38,270 nt of DNA, taken from the NCBI GenBank assembly GCA_947478525.1, contig CANJVU010000024.1, positions 1 to 38,270 on the forward strand. The letters are read 5' to 3'. The DNA comes from Thiotrichales bacterium. GTDB taxonomy: Bacteria > Pseudomonadota > Gammaproteobacteria > Francisellales > CACEW01. The notes beneath the pieces are model-generated. The model was not told where the DNA came from and searched no databases. It saw nothing but the letters and a program-made list of their open reading frames with translations. Below are positions 9,104-17,092 of this stretch, one piece after another. The position numbers and the translations under genes were made by a program. The stretch's first letter is position 1, and each line of letters opens with the position of its first letter.

Positions 9104-11261
9104 CCACCAATTCCAACGCCAGTTTTTTAGCGGCGGTAAAGTCAGATTTACCCGTCCCCAACTTTGGAATCGCCTCAACTTTAAAATAAGAATCAGGCTT
9201 CATTAGATTGTTCATTGATGAGGAATTAACTATTTGTTTTAGTTGATCAATATTGGCAGATCCCGCGACCAAAACCACCACCACTTCGCCTTTGCGAATA
9301 TCAGGTACCGCGACGGTGAGAATTTCCGTTTCATCATCTTTGAGCAAATCCACGATTTGATTTTCAACCGCAGTCAAACTCACCATCTCTCCACCCAATT
9401 TGGCAAAACGTGAATAGCGATCGAGAATGGTGACAAAACCATCCGCATCCATCATCGCTTTGTCGCCGGTTTTATAGAAACGCAATCCATCTTCTTCAAA
9501 CACCACTTCTGACGTTTTACTGGGGTTATTGAGATACCCTTTCATCACATTAACGCCGGTAATGGCCAGCATACCCGCCTCACCTTGCGGCATCAGCTGA
9601 TGGGTCTGCGGATCGACAATCCGCGCCATGCAACCCGGGACCATTTTGCCAATGGTGCCCTTCTTAAAGTTGACCTGATTCGGTTTATCCGGTCGATTGG
9701 CCGACGCGACTGGCGTTAATTCTGTGGTGCCGTAACCTTCATAAATCGTTTTTTCAAATTTCTCTTCAAACATCTGCCGTACTTCAGGTTGCAGGCGCTC
9801 TGCACCTGCGACCACATAACGTAGCGACTTCAACATCTCTTTGGTCAAACCACGACTCTTAGCATACAAGCGAAAAAAAGTCGATGTGCCACACATAATG
9901 GTGCCATGGTATTGCTGCACCAAGTGACCAATCGCCACGGCATCTCGCGGATCAGGGTGACACACTACCGGAATACCCTCAATAAGTGGCAACAGCGTGG
10001 TTGCGGTTAAGCCGAAAGCATGAAAAATGGGCAATAAACCCAACATTACATCGTCGCCATTGGCTTCCATTAATTCCGCGGCTTGCTTAGCATTACCAAT
10101 AATATTTTTTTGCGTTAACTCTACGCCCTTTGGCTTGCCTTCACTGCCGCTACTGAACAAAATAGCCACGACACTATCCAATGATACTGGCGCGATCAAC
10201 ATACCTCGCAACCGATTGAACGAAAACAACTTTACTTTCACCAGGTTTTGCAACAATGTCAATTTATTAATGCGACGACGCACATCTTCTAAGTGAATAA
10301 TCTGGCTTTTGGTAAACACCTCACCCACATCAAAGCCTTTTTTCTTCAAGGTTTGCACAAACAAATGCGAGGTAATAATGGTACGCACGCCAGCTTCTTC
10401 AATCGAACTTTGCAAGGACGCAGGCGCTGCGGTGTAATTGAGATTGACCAAGGTTTTACCCAAGGTGAGCAACACCATTAAAGTGGTACAGCCGGCCACA
10501 CTCGGCGGCAAACAAACCCCGATGCGATCTTGCCCTTCGAGCATAGGGCCTAACTGTTCCTGCAAACTCATCACCGCCACCAGAAACCGATGATAACTCA
10601 ACGCCACTCCGGTAGAATCGGCAACACTCAAACGCGCGCCACCCAGTTTAGCATGAGACAACCATAATTCGGTCAAGGGAGGCAGTAAGTCGACATACTC
10701 ATCCCAGGTGTGCACGCCTAAATGTTGCATCTCCTGCGTGATCAATTCTGGGGTACGTTCCAGCGAGAATTTTTTCAAGCGAATATAAAGCTGTTGACGG
10801 GTTTTACGGCCATCGGCATGACGCACATGATTAGCGCCACAAACATAGGCTAATACAGCGGTTTCTTTGGTTTGCATCAAGTATTTGGTAAAATCTTCTT
10901 GTTTGAGCAGAATCACGCCTTTGCCTTGGCGTGATATAACTTGGCCACGGCTAATCAAGTGCACCCGATTGCGCCACAATAATTGTTTAAACCAACGGCT
11001 ATAAACGCGCTGATCTTGTACCACATAAACGGCACGATGCGTGGCACGACGCAGCAGAACTGCCAATAGAATACTCGTCTGCGAACACACCACCACGCAG
11101 GGGCGCTGAATCAACCCAACATCGCCGCCCACCCTACCACTATAATAGTGTTGTTCGCTAAATTCTAAAAACCACCATAACAAATGGCGCGACCAGATCA
11201 TCCACAAACCCATAAAAATCAGCACAACCAGGATGATTACCAATAAAAATACTGCCAGCAT
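9090..11261 (-). CDS. Aas-like acyl-ACP/acyl-CoA synthetase with degenerate acyltransferase domain
   Basis: The 723-residue protein has the layout of E. coli Aas: a hydrophobic N-terminus (1-22), a PlsC-like domain (about 45-160), then an AMP-binding synthetase (about 200-720). The synthetase is intact, with the P-loop FSSGSEGKPKG, EGYGTTE, YKTGD and a C-terminal GTGKSDF lysine. In the acyltransferase domain the catalytic NHxSxxD is replaced by SQTSILL (residues 60-66), so the His and Asp are lost. Fatty-acid activation is likely retained, while 2-acyl-glycerophosphoethanolamine acylation is probably absent. The start has GAGAAG upstream and a promoter at 11295-11323. The gene is divergent from metK. 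It may load exogenous fatty acids onto ACP or CoA. Confidence 0.85.
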   Translation of the reverse strand: MLAVFLLVIILVVLIFMGLWMIWSRHLLWWFLEFSEQHYYSGRVGGDVGLIQRPCVVVCSQTSILLAVLLRRATHRAVYVVQDQRVYSRWFKQLLWRNRVHLISRGQVISRQGKGVILLKQEDFTKYLMQTKETAVLAYVCGANHVRHADGRKTRQQLYIRLKKFSLERTPELITQEMQHLGVHTWDEYVDLLPPLTELWLSHAKLGGARLSVADSTGVALSYHRFLVAVMSLQEQLGPMLEGQDRIGVCLPPSVAGCTTLMVLLTLGKTLVNLNYTAAPASLQSSIEEAGVRTIITSHLFVQTLKKKGFDVGEVFTKSQIIHLEDVRRRINKLTLLQNLVKVKLFSFNRLRGMLIAPVSLDSVVAILFSSGSEGKPKGVELTQKNIIGNAKQAAELMEANGDDVMLGLLPIFHAFGLTATTLLPLIEGIPVVCHPDPRDAVAIGHLVQQYHGTIMCGTSTFFRLYAKSRGLTKEMLKSLRYVVAGAERLQPEVRQMFEEKFEKTIYEGYGTTELTPVASANRPDKPNQVNFKKGTIGKMVPGCMARIVDPQTHQLMPQGEAGMLAITGVNVMKGYLNNPSKTSEVVFEEDGLRFYKTGDKAMMDADGFVTILDRYSRFAKLGGEMVSLTAVENQIVDLLKDDETEILTVAVPDIRKGEVVVVLVAGSANIDQLKQIVNSSSMNNLMKPDSYFKVEAIPKLGTGKSDFTAAKKLALELVAKAE

Positions 11262-11294
11262 CGTCTAACTTCTCTATTGCTACGATTAACGGAT

Positions 11295-11323
11295 AGAGTA
11301 CACCAGTCGATTGAGAATGCCAA
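11295..11323 (-). promoter_or_regulatory. Promoter of the Aas-like gene
   Basis: On the minus strand TTGGCA (11323-11318) and TACTCT (11300-11295) are 17 bases apart. The start is expected near 11288, leaving a leader of about 27 bases. Confidence 0.55.
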
Positions 11324-11359
11324 GATTGCTATTAGGCTAGCATTATTTATCCCATGCGG

Positions 11360-11365
11360 TATAAT
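11360..11365 (+). promoter_or_regulatory. metK promoter -10 box
   Basis: A perfect TATAAT lies 36 bases before the metK ATG. The sequence 17 bases further up (ctagca) is a poor -35. The leader would be about 30 bases, too short for a SAM riboswitch, so none is called. GCGAGG at 11387-11392 serves as ribosome binding site. Confidence 0.6.
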
Positions 11366-11401
11366 GTCGGTGATTTCAACCAACAGCGAGGCACATAACA
11401 C

Positions 11402-12565
11402 ATGTCACACAGTTATTTATTTACATCCGAATCTGTATCTGAAGGTCACCCCGACAAAGTCGCCGATCAAATTTCCGATGCGGTATTAGACGCCATTTTA
11501 AAACAAGACCCCAAGGCACGCGTTGCCTGCGAAACCCTGGTAAAAACGGGTATGGCACTGGTAGCAGGTGAAGTAACGACTTCCGCATGGGTTGATATTG
11601 AAGACCTGGTTCGTAACGTGATTTTGTCGATCGGCTACAATCATGCTGACCTTGGCTTTGAAGGTAATTCCTGCTCCGTATTGAATGCCATCGGCAAACA
11701 ATCGCCTGATATTGCCATGGGTGTTGACCGCGCGGATCCAGAGTCACAAGGTGCCGGCGACCAAGGCTTGATGTTCGGCTTTGCCAGCAATGAAACCGAT
11801 GTATTGATGCCCGCGCCGATTACTTATGCGCACCGCCTGATGCAGCGCCAAGCCGAGTGCCGTAAAAATGGCAGCTTAGGTTGGTTGCGCCCAGATGCAA
11901 AAAGCCAAGTGACCATGCGTTATGAAAATGGCAAACCTACCGCGATTGACACGGTTGTCATTTCGACGCAACACGCACCAGATGTATCACACAAAACCAT
12001 TCGTGAAGCGGTGATTGAAGAAATCATCAAACCCGTATTGCCCGCAAAATTATTGTCCAAAGATACGCGTTATTTCATCAACCCTACCGGCTTATTTGTA
12101 ATCGGTGGCCCACAAGGCGACTGCGGATTAACCGGCCGTAAAATCATCGTAGATACCTACGGCGGATCTGCGCACCATGGTGGTGGCGCGTTCTCCGGCA
12201 AAGACCCCTCCAAAGTAGACCGTTCTGCGGCATACATGGGTCGCTACGTCGCTAAAAACGTGGTTGCCGCTGGCTTGGCCGACAAGTGTGAAATTCAAAT
12301 CTCCTACGCCATTGGTGTGGCAGAACCGACGTCGGTTTATATCAACACCTTCGGCACCGGTAAAATCAGCGATGATAAAATTGCCAAATTGGTGGCCACG
12401 CATTTTGATTTACGTCCTTATGCCATTACCCGCCAATTAAACTTGTTACGTCCAATCTATCAAAAAACCGCTGCGTATGGTCACTTTGGTCGCGAACTCC
12501 CTGAATTTACGTGGGAAAACGTCGACAAAGCCGAAATCTTACGTGCCGATGCTCATATTAAATAA
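11402..12565 (+). CDS. metK: S-adenosylmethionine synthetase
   Basis: MetK makes SAM from methionine and ATP. The 387-residue protein carries the ATP-site motif [13 protein letters not shown] at 17-29, the signature [10 protein letters not shown] near 117 and the glycine-rich loop [19 protein letters not shown]. Length and motifs are standard. It is followed after 16 bases by ahcY, so the enzyme making the methyl donor and the one clearing its by-product are cotranscribed, ending at the terminator near 13959-13986. Confidence 0.97.
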   Translation: MSHSYLFTSESVSEGHPDKVADQISDAVLDAILKQDPKARVACETLVKTGMALVAGEVTTSAWVDIEDLVRNVILSIGYNHADLGFEGNSCSVLNAIGKQSPDIAMGVDRADPESQGAGDQGLMFGFASNETDVLMPAPITYAHRLMQRQAECRKNGSLGWLRPDAKSQVTMRYENGKPTAIDTVVISTQHAPDVSHKTIREAVIEEIIKPVLPAKLLSKDTRYFINPTGLFVIGGPQGDCGLTGRKIIVDTYGGSAHHGGGAFSGKDPSKVDRSAAYMGRYVAKNVVAAGLADKCEIQISYAIGVAEPTSVYINTFGTGKISDDKIAKLVATHFDLRPYAITRQLNLLRPIYQKTAAYGHFGRELPEFTWENVDKAEILRADAHIK

Positions 12566-12581
12566 AAGGAAACCAACTCTC

Positions 12582-13928
12582 ATGGCTATTGCTAAAAAAA
12601 CCACTGCCGCTAAAAAACCAGCGGCAACCAAAACCAGCAAATTCAACGACTATAAAGTAGCCGATATTTCATTGGCTGCCTGGGGTCGCAAAGAAATCAA
12701 TATTGCACAAACCGAAATGCCTGGCTTGATGAGCTTACGCAAAGAATTCGGCAAGAAAAAACCTTTAAAAGGCGCTCGCATTGCCGGTTGCTTACATATG
12801 ACCATTCAAACCGCTGTTTTGATCGAAACCTTGATCGAACTCGGCGCTGAAGTACGCTGGTCCTCCTGCAATATTTTTTCCACGCAAGATCACGCGGCCG
12901 CAGCCATTGCTGAAGCCGGCATCCCAGTGTTTGCCTGGAGAGGCGAAAGCGAAGAAGAATACATGGACTGCATCGAGAAAACCATTCAAGGTCCCAACGG
13001 TTGGGCGCCCAACATGATCCTGGATGACGGCGGTGACTTGACCATTCATATGCACGAGAAATATCCCAAACTATTGAAAAACATCAAAGGCATTACGGAA
13101 GAAACCACCACCGGTGTAAAACGTCTGTATGTGATGCAAAAAGCGGGCGAATTAAAAGCCCCTGCCATCAACGTGAACGATTCCGTGACCAAATCAAAAT
13201 TCGACAACCTCTACGGAATTCGTGAATCGATGATGGACGGCTTGAAACGCGCCACCAGCGTGATGGTTGCTGGCAAAGTGGCTGTGGTTCTCGGTTATGG
13301 CGACGTCGGTAAAGGTGCGGCCCAAGCACTGCGCGGCTTAGGCGCAACGGTAATGGTTACCGAAATCGACCCCATCAACGCGCTGCAAGCCGCAATGGAA
13401 GGCTATCGCGTTGTCACCATGGAATCTGTAGCCGACAAAGGCGATATCTTTGTCACCACCACCGGTAACTGCGATGTAGTCACCCATGCACATATGGTCA
13501 AAATGAAAAACGAAGCTATATTGTTGAACATTGGTCACTTTGACCATGAGATCGATGTCGCATCGTTGAAAAAATACAAGTGGGAAGAAATCAAACCCCA
13601 AGTCGATCATATCATTTTCCCCAATGGCAAACGCATCACCTTGTTGGCCAAAGGTCGCTTGGCCAACTTAGGTTGCGCCAGCGGACACCCTAGCTTTGTC
13701 ATGTCCACCTCCTTCACCAACCAAGTGTTGGCGCAATTGGAACTGTGGCAAAATCACGGCAAATACAAAAATGAAGTGTTCGTATTGCCTAAACATCTGG
13801 ATGAACAAGTGGCGCGTTTGCACTTGGAGAAAATCGGCGTGCAATTGACCGAGCTCACCACGAAACAAGCCAAGTATATTGGCGTGAAAGTCGAAGGCCC
13901 TTACAAACCTGAGAATTATCGTTATTAG
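12582..13928 (+). CDS. ahcY: S-adenosylhomocysteine hydrolase
   Basis: AhcY splits S-adenosylhomocysteine into adenosine and homocysteine using bound NAD. The start at 12582 follows AAAGGA and gives 448 residues. Landmarks are [25 protein letters not shown], the NAD loop [16 protein letters not shown] and the C-terminal [10 protein letters not shown]. The roughly 40-residue insertion found in many proteobacterial homologues after DDGGD is absent, so this is the short form. The first 21 residues are a Lys/Ala-rich tail ([16 protein letters not shown]) not part of the enzyme fold. An in-frame extension to 12477 lies within metK and is not used. Confidence 0.96.
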   Translation: MAIAKKTTAAKKPAATKTSKFNDYKVADISLAAWGRKEINIAQTEMPGLMSLRKEFGKKKPLKGARIAGCLHMTIQTAVLIETLIELGAEVRWSSCNIFSTQDHAAAAIAEAGIPVFAWRGESEEEYMDCIEKTIQGPNGWAPNMILDDGGDLTIHMHEKYPKLLKNIKGITEETTTGVKRLYVMQKAGELKAPAINVNDSVTKSKFDNLYGIRESMMDGLKRATSVMVAGKVAVVLGYGDVGKGAAQALRGLGATVMVTEIDPINALQAAMEGYRVVTMESVADKGDIFVTTTGNCDVVTHAHMVKMKNEAILLNIGHFDHEIDVASLKKYKWEEIKPQVDHIIFPNGKRITLLAKGRLANLGCASGHPSFVMSTSFTNQVLAQLELWQNHGKYKNEVFVLPKHLDEQVARLHLEKIGVQLTELTTKQAKYIGVKVEGPYKPENYRY

Positions 13929-13956
13929 TGTCATTTTCCCGCGCAGGCGGGATCCA
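13929..13956 (+). repeat. REP/dRS3-like palindromic element, copy 1
   Basis: Directly after the ahcY stop lies a tgtcattttcccgcgcaggc-type sequence. Its core tcccgc-gcag-gcggga (13937-13952) is a 6-base-pair hairpin with a 4-base loop. It resembles the 'attcccgcgnaggcgggaat' palindromes scattered between genes in many proteobacteria. A second, more decayed copy is at 35763-35792. Confidence 0.6.
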
Positions 13957-13958
13957 GC

Positions 13959-13986
13959 AAAAGGGATCTTCGGATCCCTTTTTTAT
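13959..13986 (+). terminator. Rho-independent terminator of metK-ahcY
   Basis: A perfect 10-base-pair stem (aaaagggatc / gatccctttt) closes on a UUCG tetraloop and runs into further T residues. It lies 30 bases after the ahcY stop. Confidence 0.92.
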
Positions 13987-14003
13987 TGCCCTTATTTATA
14001 ATA

Positions 14004-14264
14004 TCACCGCCGCTCACGCGTATGCCAAATACGCAAAATCACCAGCGCCTCTTGGGTAATTTCATAGCGCATCTCATAGTGCCCCACCAAAACATCTGCC
14101 AATGCTTCCAACGTTAATTGGCGTCGCTCTTCTTCTTGACCCACCCACGCCGTCAAGGCTTGCTTGACAATCCAGCCACGCGGCCGCTCTATATGAGCAG
14201 CCAGTTGGTCAATCTTATCTGCCAAACCCATCGGAACGTGAGCAGTAAAAACCTTGGTGTGCAT
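14004..14264 (-). pseudogene. Toxin-antitoxin scar: antitoxin N-terminus fused to RelE/ParE toxin C-terminus
   Basis: The 86-residue open frame joins two unlike halves. Residues 1-58 look like a ribbon-helix-helix antitoxin (FTAHVPMGLADKIDQLA, RPRGWIVKQAL, EEERRQLTLEALADV). Residues 59-86 (GHYEMRYEI, ILRIWHTRERR) look like the last strand region of a RelE/ParE-family toxin. The antitoxin C-terminal tail that normally binds the toxin, and most of the toxin, are missing. The simplest reading is an in-frame deletion near 14091 that fused the two genes of one operon. The DNA-binding half may still fold and repress. A 'CopG-family protein' label would miss this history. Confidence 0.7.
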
Positions 14265-14309
14265 ATGACATGCCTTTAATCAAATTTAATCATAATGCCC
14301 TTGGCTGAT

Positions 14310-15440
14310 TTAAACAAGGGTCTTCGCCACCGACTCTGCGCTCATTTGCAACGGCGAAATCACCCGCGTTGCTCCAGCCCGCTTAGCTTTGTCAAGGTTA
14401 TGCATTTGCTCAATACGAGCAATCAGTTGCAGAGATTCATTCTTAGTTTCTTCATTCAATGATTGCGCAGTCATCATCACCAGGATATTTTTGCTGTCAT
14501 CATCGTACGCGCTAACGATACAGATGGCTTTGTGTAAATTAACCTGTTTGAGCTCTGTCGCGTTTTCTGGGTTGATGTGGACCACGTTAAATCCATCGGT
14601 TTCCAGTGCTGCGGCAATGGTAGTATCCGATTCCATAAAAAAACAAATTTTACCTTGAGCAGTCAACGATAATGCCAACTGGCGGGTTAACACATTGTCT
14701 CCACATAACAAGACGTGTTTATCTAAACGGCTGAAACTCGACATCATTTTGTATACTCCCGTAATATTACGTTGAATCAAAGGTCCCAATAACATGCTCA
14801 AAGCGGTCAAAAACGACACCACCCCAATCACAATCATTGACACGGTAAACATTTTCGCATCAGGCGTCAGCGGCAAAATATCACCATAACCCACCGTGCT
14901 ATAGGTTTCAAAAGTATAATAAATCGCATCAGTCCAGGTTTGAATACCATGAAACTCACCGCGCAACAAATAGCTACCGATGATCCCATACGCCAATGCC
15001 AGGAAAATCGATAACCAAGCCACCACTTTTTGAAAATGCAGCGGATCATTTTGTAATTTGTGAAAATGACGCCGATATATCAGCAATAGCACAATAAAAA
15101 TTGCCGATAAGATACCGGTGTGCCAGACATGAGCAATGGTACTATTCACCAACGACAAGGCCATAATCACTAACGACCAGATCCAAGAGGTGTGTTTTTG
15201 TTGAAATAAGCCGCGACCCAACATCACCAGAATAAAGCCTAACAGAACCATCGCCAGGTTACTGCCTAACTCAATCCGCGTTGCCTGCTCAAATTCGGCG
15301 TACACATTACCGCTATCATAACCTTGAACATGAAACATCAATAACAGACCGGTAAGTACATCAATGATGCCGAGCAAAAACAACAACCCGGCCATTATCT
15401 TGGGAATCCAACGATTTTCTGAAATCATACACATAATCAC
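14310..15440 (-). CDS. Kch-like potassium channel with cytoplasmic RCK/TrkA-N domain
   Basis: Several N-terminal membrane helices (about 12-36, 58-78, 86-101, 107-121) precede a two-helix pore module. That module has the selectivity filter STVGYGD at 181-187, flanked by helices at about 138-158 and 195-220. A Rossmann-type RCK domain starts at 241 (HVLLCGD), and its glycine motif is less regular than in E. coli Kch. The protein should conduct K+ with ligand-dependent gating. The first possible start is GTG at 15440; ATGs at 15434 and 15428 are equally plausible and no site has a clear Shine-Dalgarno. A hairpin at 14298-14320 after the stop lacks a T-run. The gene is divergent from metF. Confidence 0.88.
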   Translation of the reverse strand: MIMCMISENRWIPKIMAGLLFLLGIIDVLTGLLLMFHVQGYDSGNVYAEFEQATRIELGSNLAMVLLGFILVMLGRGLFQQKHTSWIWSLVIMALSLVNSTIAHVWHTGILSAIFIVLLLIYRRHFHKLQNDPLHFQKVVAWLSIFLALAYGIIGSYLLRGEFHGIQTWTDAIYYTFETYSTVGYGDILPLTPDAKMFTVSMIVIGVVSFLTALSMLLGPLIQRNITGVYKMMSSFSRLDKHVLLCGDNVLTRQLALSLTAQGKICFFMESDTTIAAALETDGFNVVHINPENATELKQVNLHKAICIVSAYDDDSKNILVMMTAQSLNEETKNESLQLIARIEQMHNLDKAKRAGATRVISPLQMSAESVAKTLV

Positions 15441-15482
15441 TCATTTATGGTGTAAACAGTGTAGCACAATTGGAAAAAAGTA

Positions 15483-15491
15483 TGCGATAAT
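15483..15491 (+). promoter_or_regulatory. Extended -10 promoter of metF
   Basis: TGCGATAAT is an extended -10 element 31 bases ahead of the metF ATG, without a convincing -35. Confidence 0.45.
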
Positions 15492-15521
15492 CCTCTCGAA
15501 TAAATGAACAGGTAACCCATC

Positions 15522-16370
15522 ATGGTATTACAATTAAGCTTCGAATTTTTCCCGCCACGTAGCGATGCCGGCTTAGCCACCATTCCCAGTATCGCCAACC
15601 AATTTGTGGAATATCAACCCGATTTCTTTTCGGTGACTTTTGGCGCAGGTGGCTCGACCCAACAAAAAACCCTGGAAACCGTACAAGCGGTACGTCATGC
15701 CACCAGCATTGACACCGCACCCCATATTTCCTGCATCGGCGCCACTCATGCGGGCATTCGTGAAATGATCCTGAACTACAAACAACTCGGCATTAATCGC
15801 TTGGTGGCATTACGCGGCGACGTACCCTCTGGCACGCACAACGATGGCGAGTTCCGTCACGCCAATGAATTGGTCAAATTTATCCGCGAAGAAACCGGTT
15901 CACATTTTCATATTTCCGTTGGGGCTTATCCTGAATATCATCCGCAGGCGAAAAATCCGGATGCTGACTTCAATTATTTCAAACAAAAAGTCAACACGGG
16001 CGCCGATATGGCCATCTCCCAATACTTTTTTAACCCTGACGCCTATTTCGAATTTTGCGATAACTGCATCACCGCAGGCATTACCACACCGATTATTCCG
16101 GGCATTATGCCATTAACCAACTACCAACAAATCGCGCGTTTCTCTGATACCTGTGGCGCCGAGTTGCCGAAGTGGATTCGCCAAAAATTGGCGTATTATG
16201 ATACCAAAGGCGACAATATGGGCTTGCAAGAGTTTGGTGAACATGTCGTCACCCAACTCTGTGAAACCCTAATCAATAATGGCGTACCCGGTTTACATTT
16301 CTACACCCTCAATAAATTTGAACCAACGCATCATATTCTGCAAAACCTGAGTTTATCGGTGAACTCGTGA
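15522..16370 (+). CDS. metF: 5,10-methylenetetrahydrofolate reductase
   Basis: MetF reduces methylene-THF to methyl-THF with a flavin cofactor, giving the methyl group used to remake methionine from homocysteine. The 282-residue protein carries LSFEFFPPRSD at 5-15, SVTFGAGGST and ALRGDVP, all standard TIM-barrel motifs of the family. It is slightly shorter than E. coli MetF. It overlaps rsmE by 4 bases (GTGA). Together with metK and ahcY three steps of the methyl cycle lie within 5 kb. Confidence 0.95.
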   Translation: MVLQLSFEFFPPRSDAGLATIPSIANQFVEYQPDFFSVTFGAGGSTQQKTLETVQAVRHATSIDTAPHISCIGATHAGIREMILNYKQLGINRLVALRGDVPSGTHNDGEFRHANELVKFIREETGSHFHISVGAYPEYHPQAKNPDADFNYFKQKVNTGADMAISQYFFNPDAYFEFCDNCITAGITTPIIPGIMPLTNYQQIARFSDTCGAELPKWIRQKLAYYDTKGDNMGLQEFGEHVVTQLCETLINNGVPGLHFYTLNKFEPTHHILQNLSLSVNS

Positions 16371-17092
16371 GGGTTACGCGGCTTTATCATGCCGGGCCAA
16401 TAACTTGCCCACAAGTGTTGGCGTTGAACGCCGATACCAGCCACCATTTAGCCACGGTCTTACGTGCCAACGTTGGCGATGCCGTGGTAATATTTAATGG
16501 CGATGGCGCGGAATATTCTGGCACCATCGAACAGACCCATAAAAAACAAGTAATGGTTGCCATTACCCATCAAGTCTTGGTGCAGCGTGAATCCTCGATT
16601 CAAATTCATTTAGGGCAAGGCTTATGCCGTGGTGAAAAAATGGATTGGGTGATTCAAAAATCGGTGGAACTCGGCGTGACCGAAATCACCCCGCTGATCA
16701 CCGATCACAGTAATGTTAAGCTAGACGCTGAGCGCAGCGATAAAAAACACCAGCACTGGCAACAAGTGATGATCAGCGCGTGTGAACAATCCGGTCGCAC
16801 CGTGGTGCCAAAATTACACCCCGTCAAACCCTTAGCTCAATGGATCCTGGAAACCAACGCTGAACTAAAATGGCTGCTCAATCCCAACGATAATCAATCG
16901 CTCAAGAACCAAACTAAACCGAATTCAATTGCCCTATTGATTGGACCAGAAGGCGGCTTGAGCAATGTCGAAATCGCTGCTGCACAAAACGCTGGTTTCA
17001 ACAGCATTCAGTTAGGTCCACGCGTCTTACGCACCGAAACTGCACCGATTGTGGCGTTAAGCGTGGTGCAGACTTTGTGGGGCGATTTTTAA
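16367..17092 (+). CDS. rsmE: 16S rRNA m3U1498 methyltransferase
   Basis: RsmE methylates U1498 of 16S rRNA using SAM. The 241-residue protein has an N-terminal PUA-like domain (HHLATVLRANVGD) and a SPOUT knot with LLIGPEGGLSNVE and LGPRVLRTETAPI, the hallmark of the family. The start is a GTG inside the metF stop (GTGA overlap), implying coupled translation. Its stop overlaps the stop of the convergent pentapeptide-repeat gene by 4 bases, leaving no room for a terminator between them. Confidence 0.95.
   Translation: MRVTRLYHAGPITCPQVLALNADTSHHLATVLRANVGDAVVIFNGDGAEYSGTIEQTHKKQVMVAITHQVLVQRESSIQIHLGQGLCRGEKMDWVIQKSVELGVTEITPLITDHSNVKLDAERSDKKHQHWQQVMISACEQSGRTVVPKLHPVKPLAQWILETNAELKWLLNPNDNQSLKNQTKPNSIALLIGPEGGLSNVEIAAAQNAGFNSIQLGPRVLRTETAPIVALSVVQTLWGDF

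Noticed and set aside
11262..11401. SAM riboswitch before metK
   Set aside because: The leader after the TATAAT is only about 30 bases and shows no riboswitch-like pairing.
13956..13972. Attachment site or integrase-linked insertion around the TA scar
   Set aside because: No integrase, tRNA end or flanking direct repeats; the hairpin there is a plain terminator.
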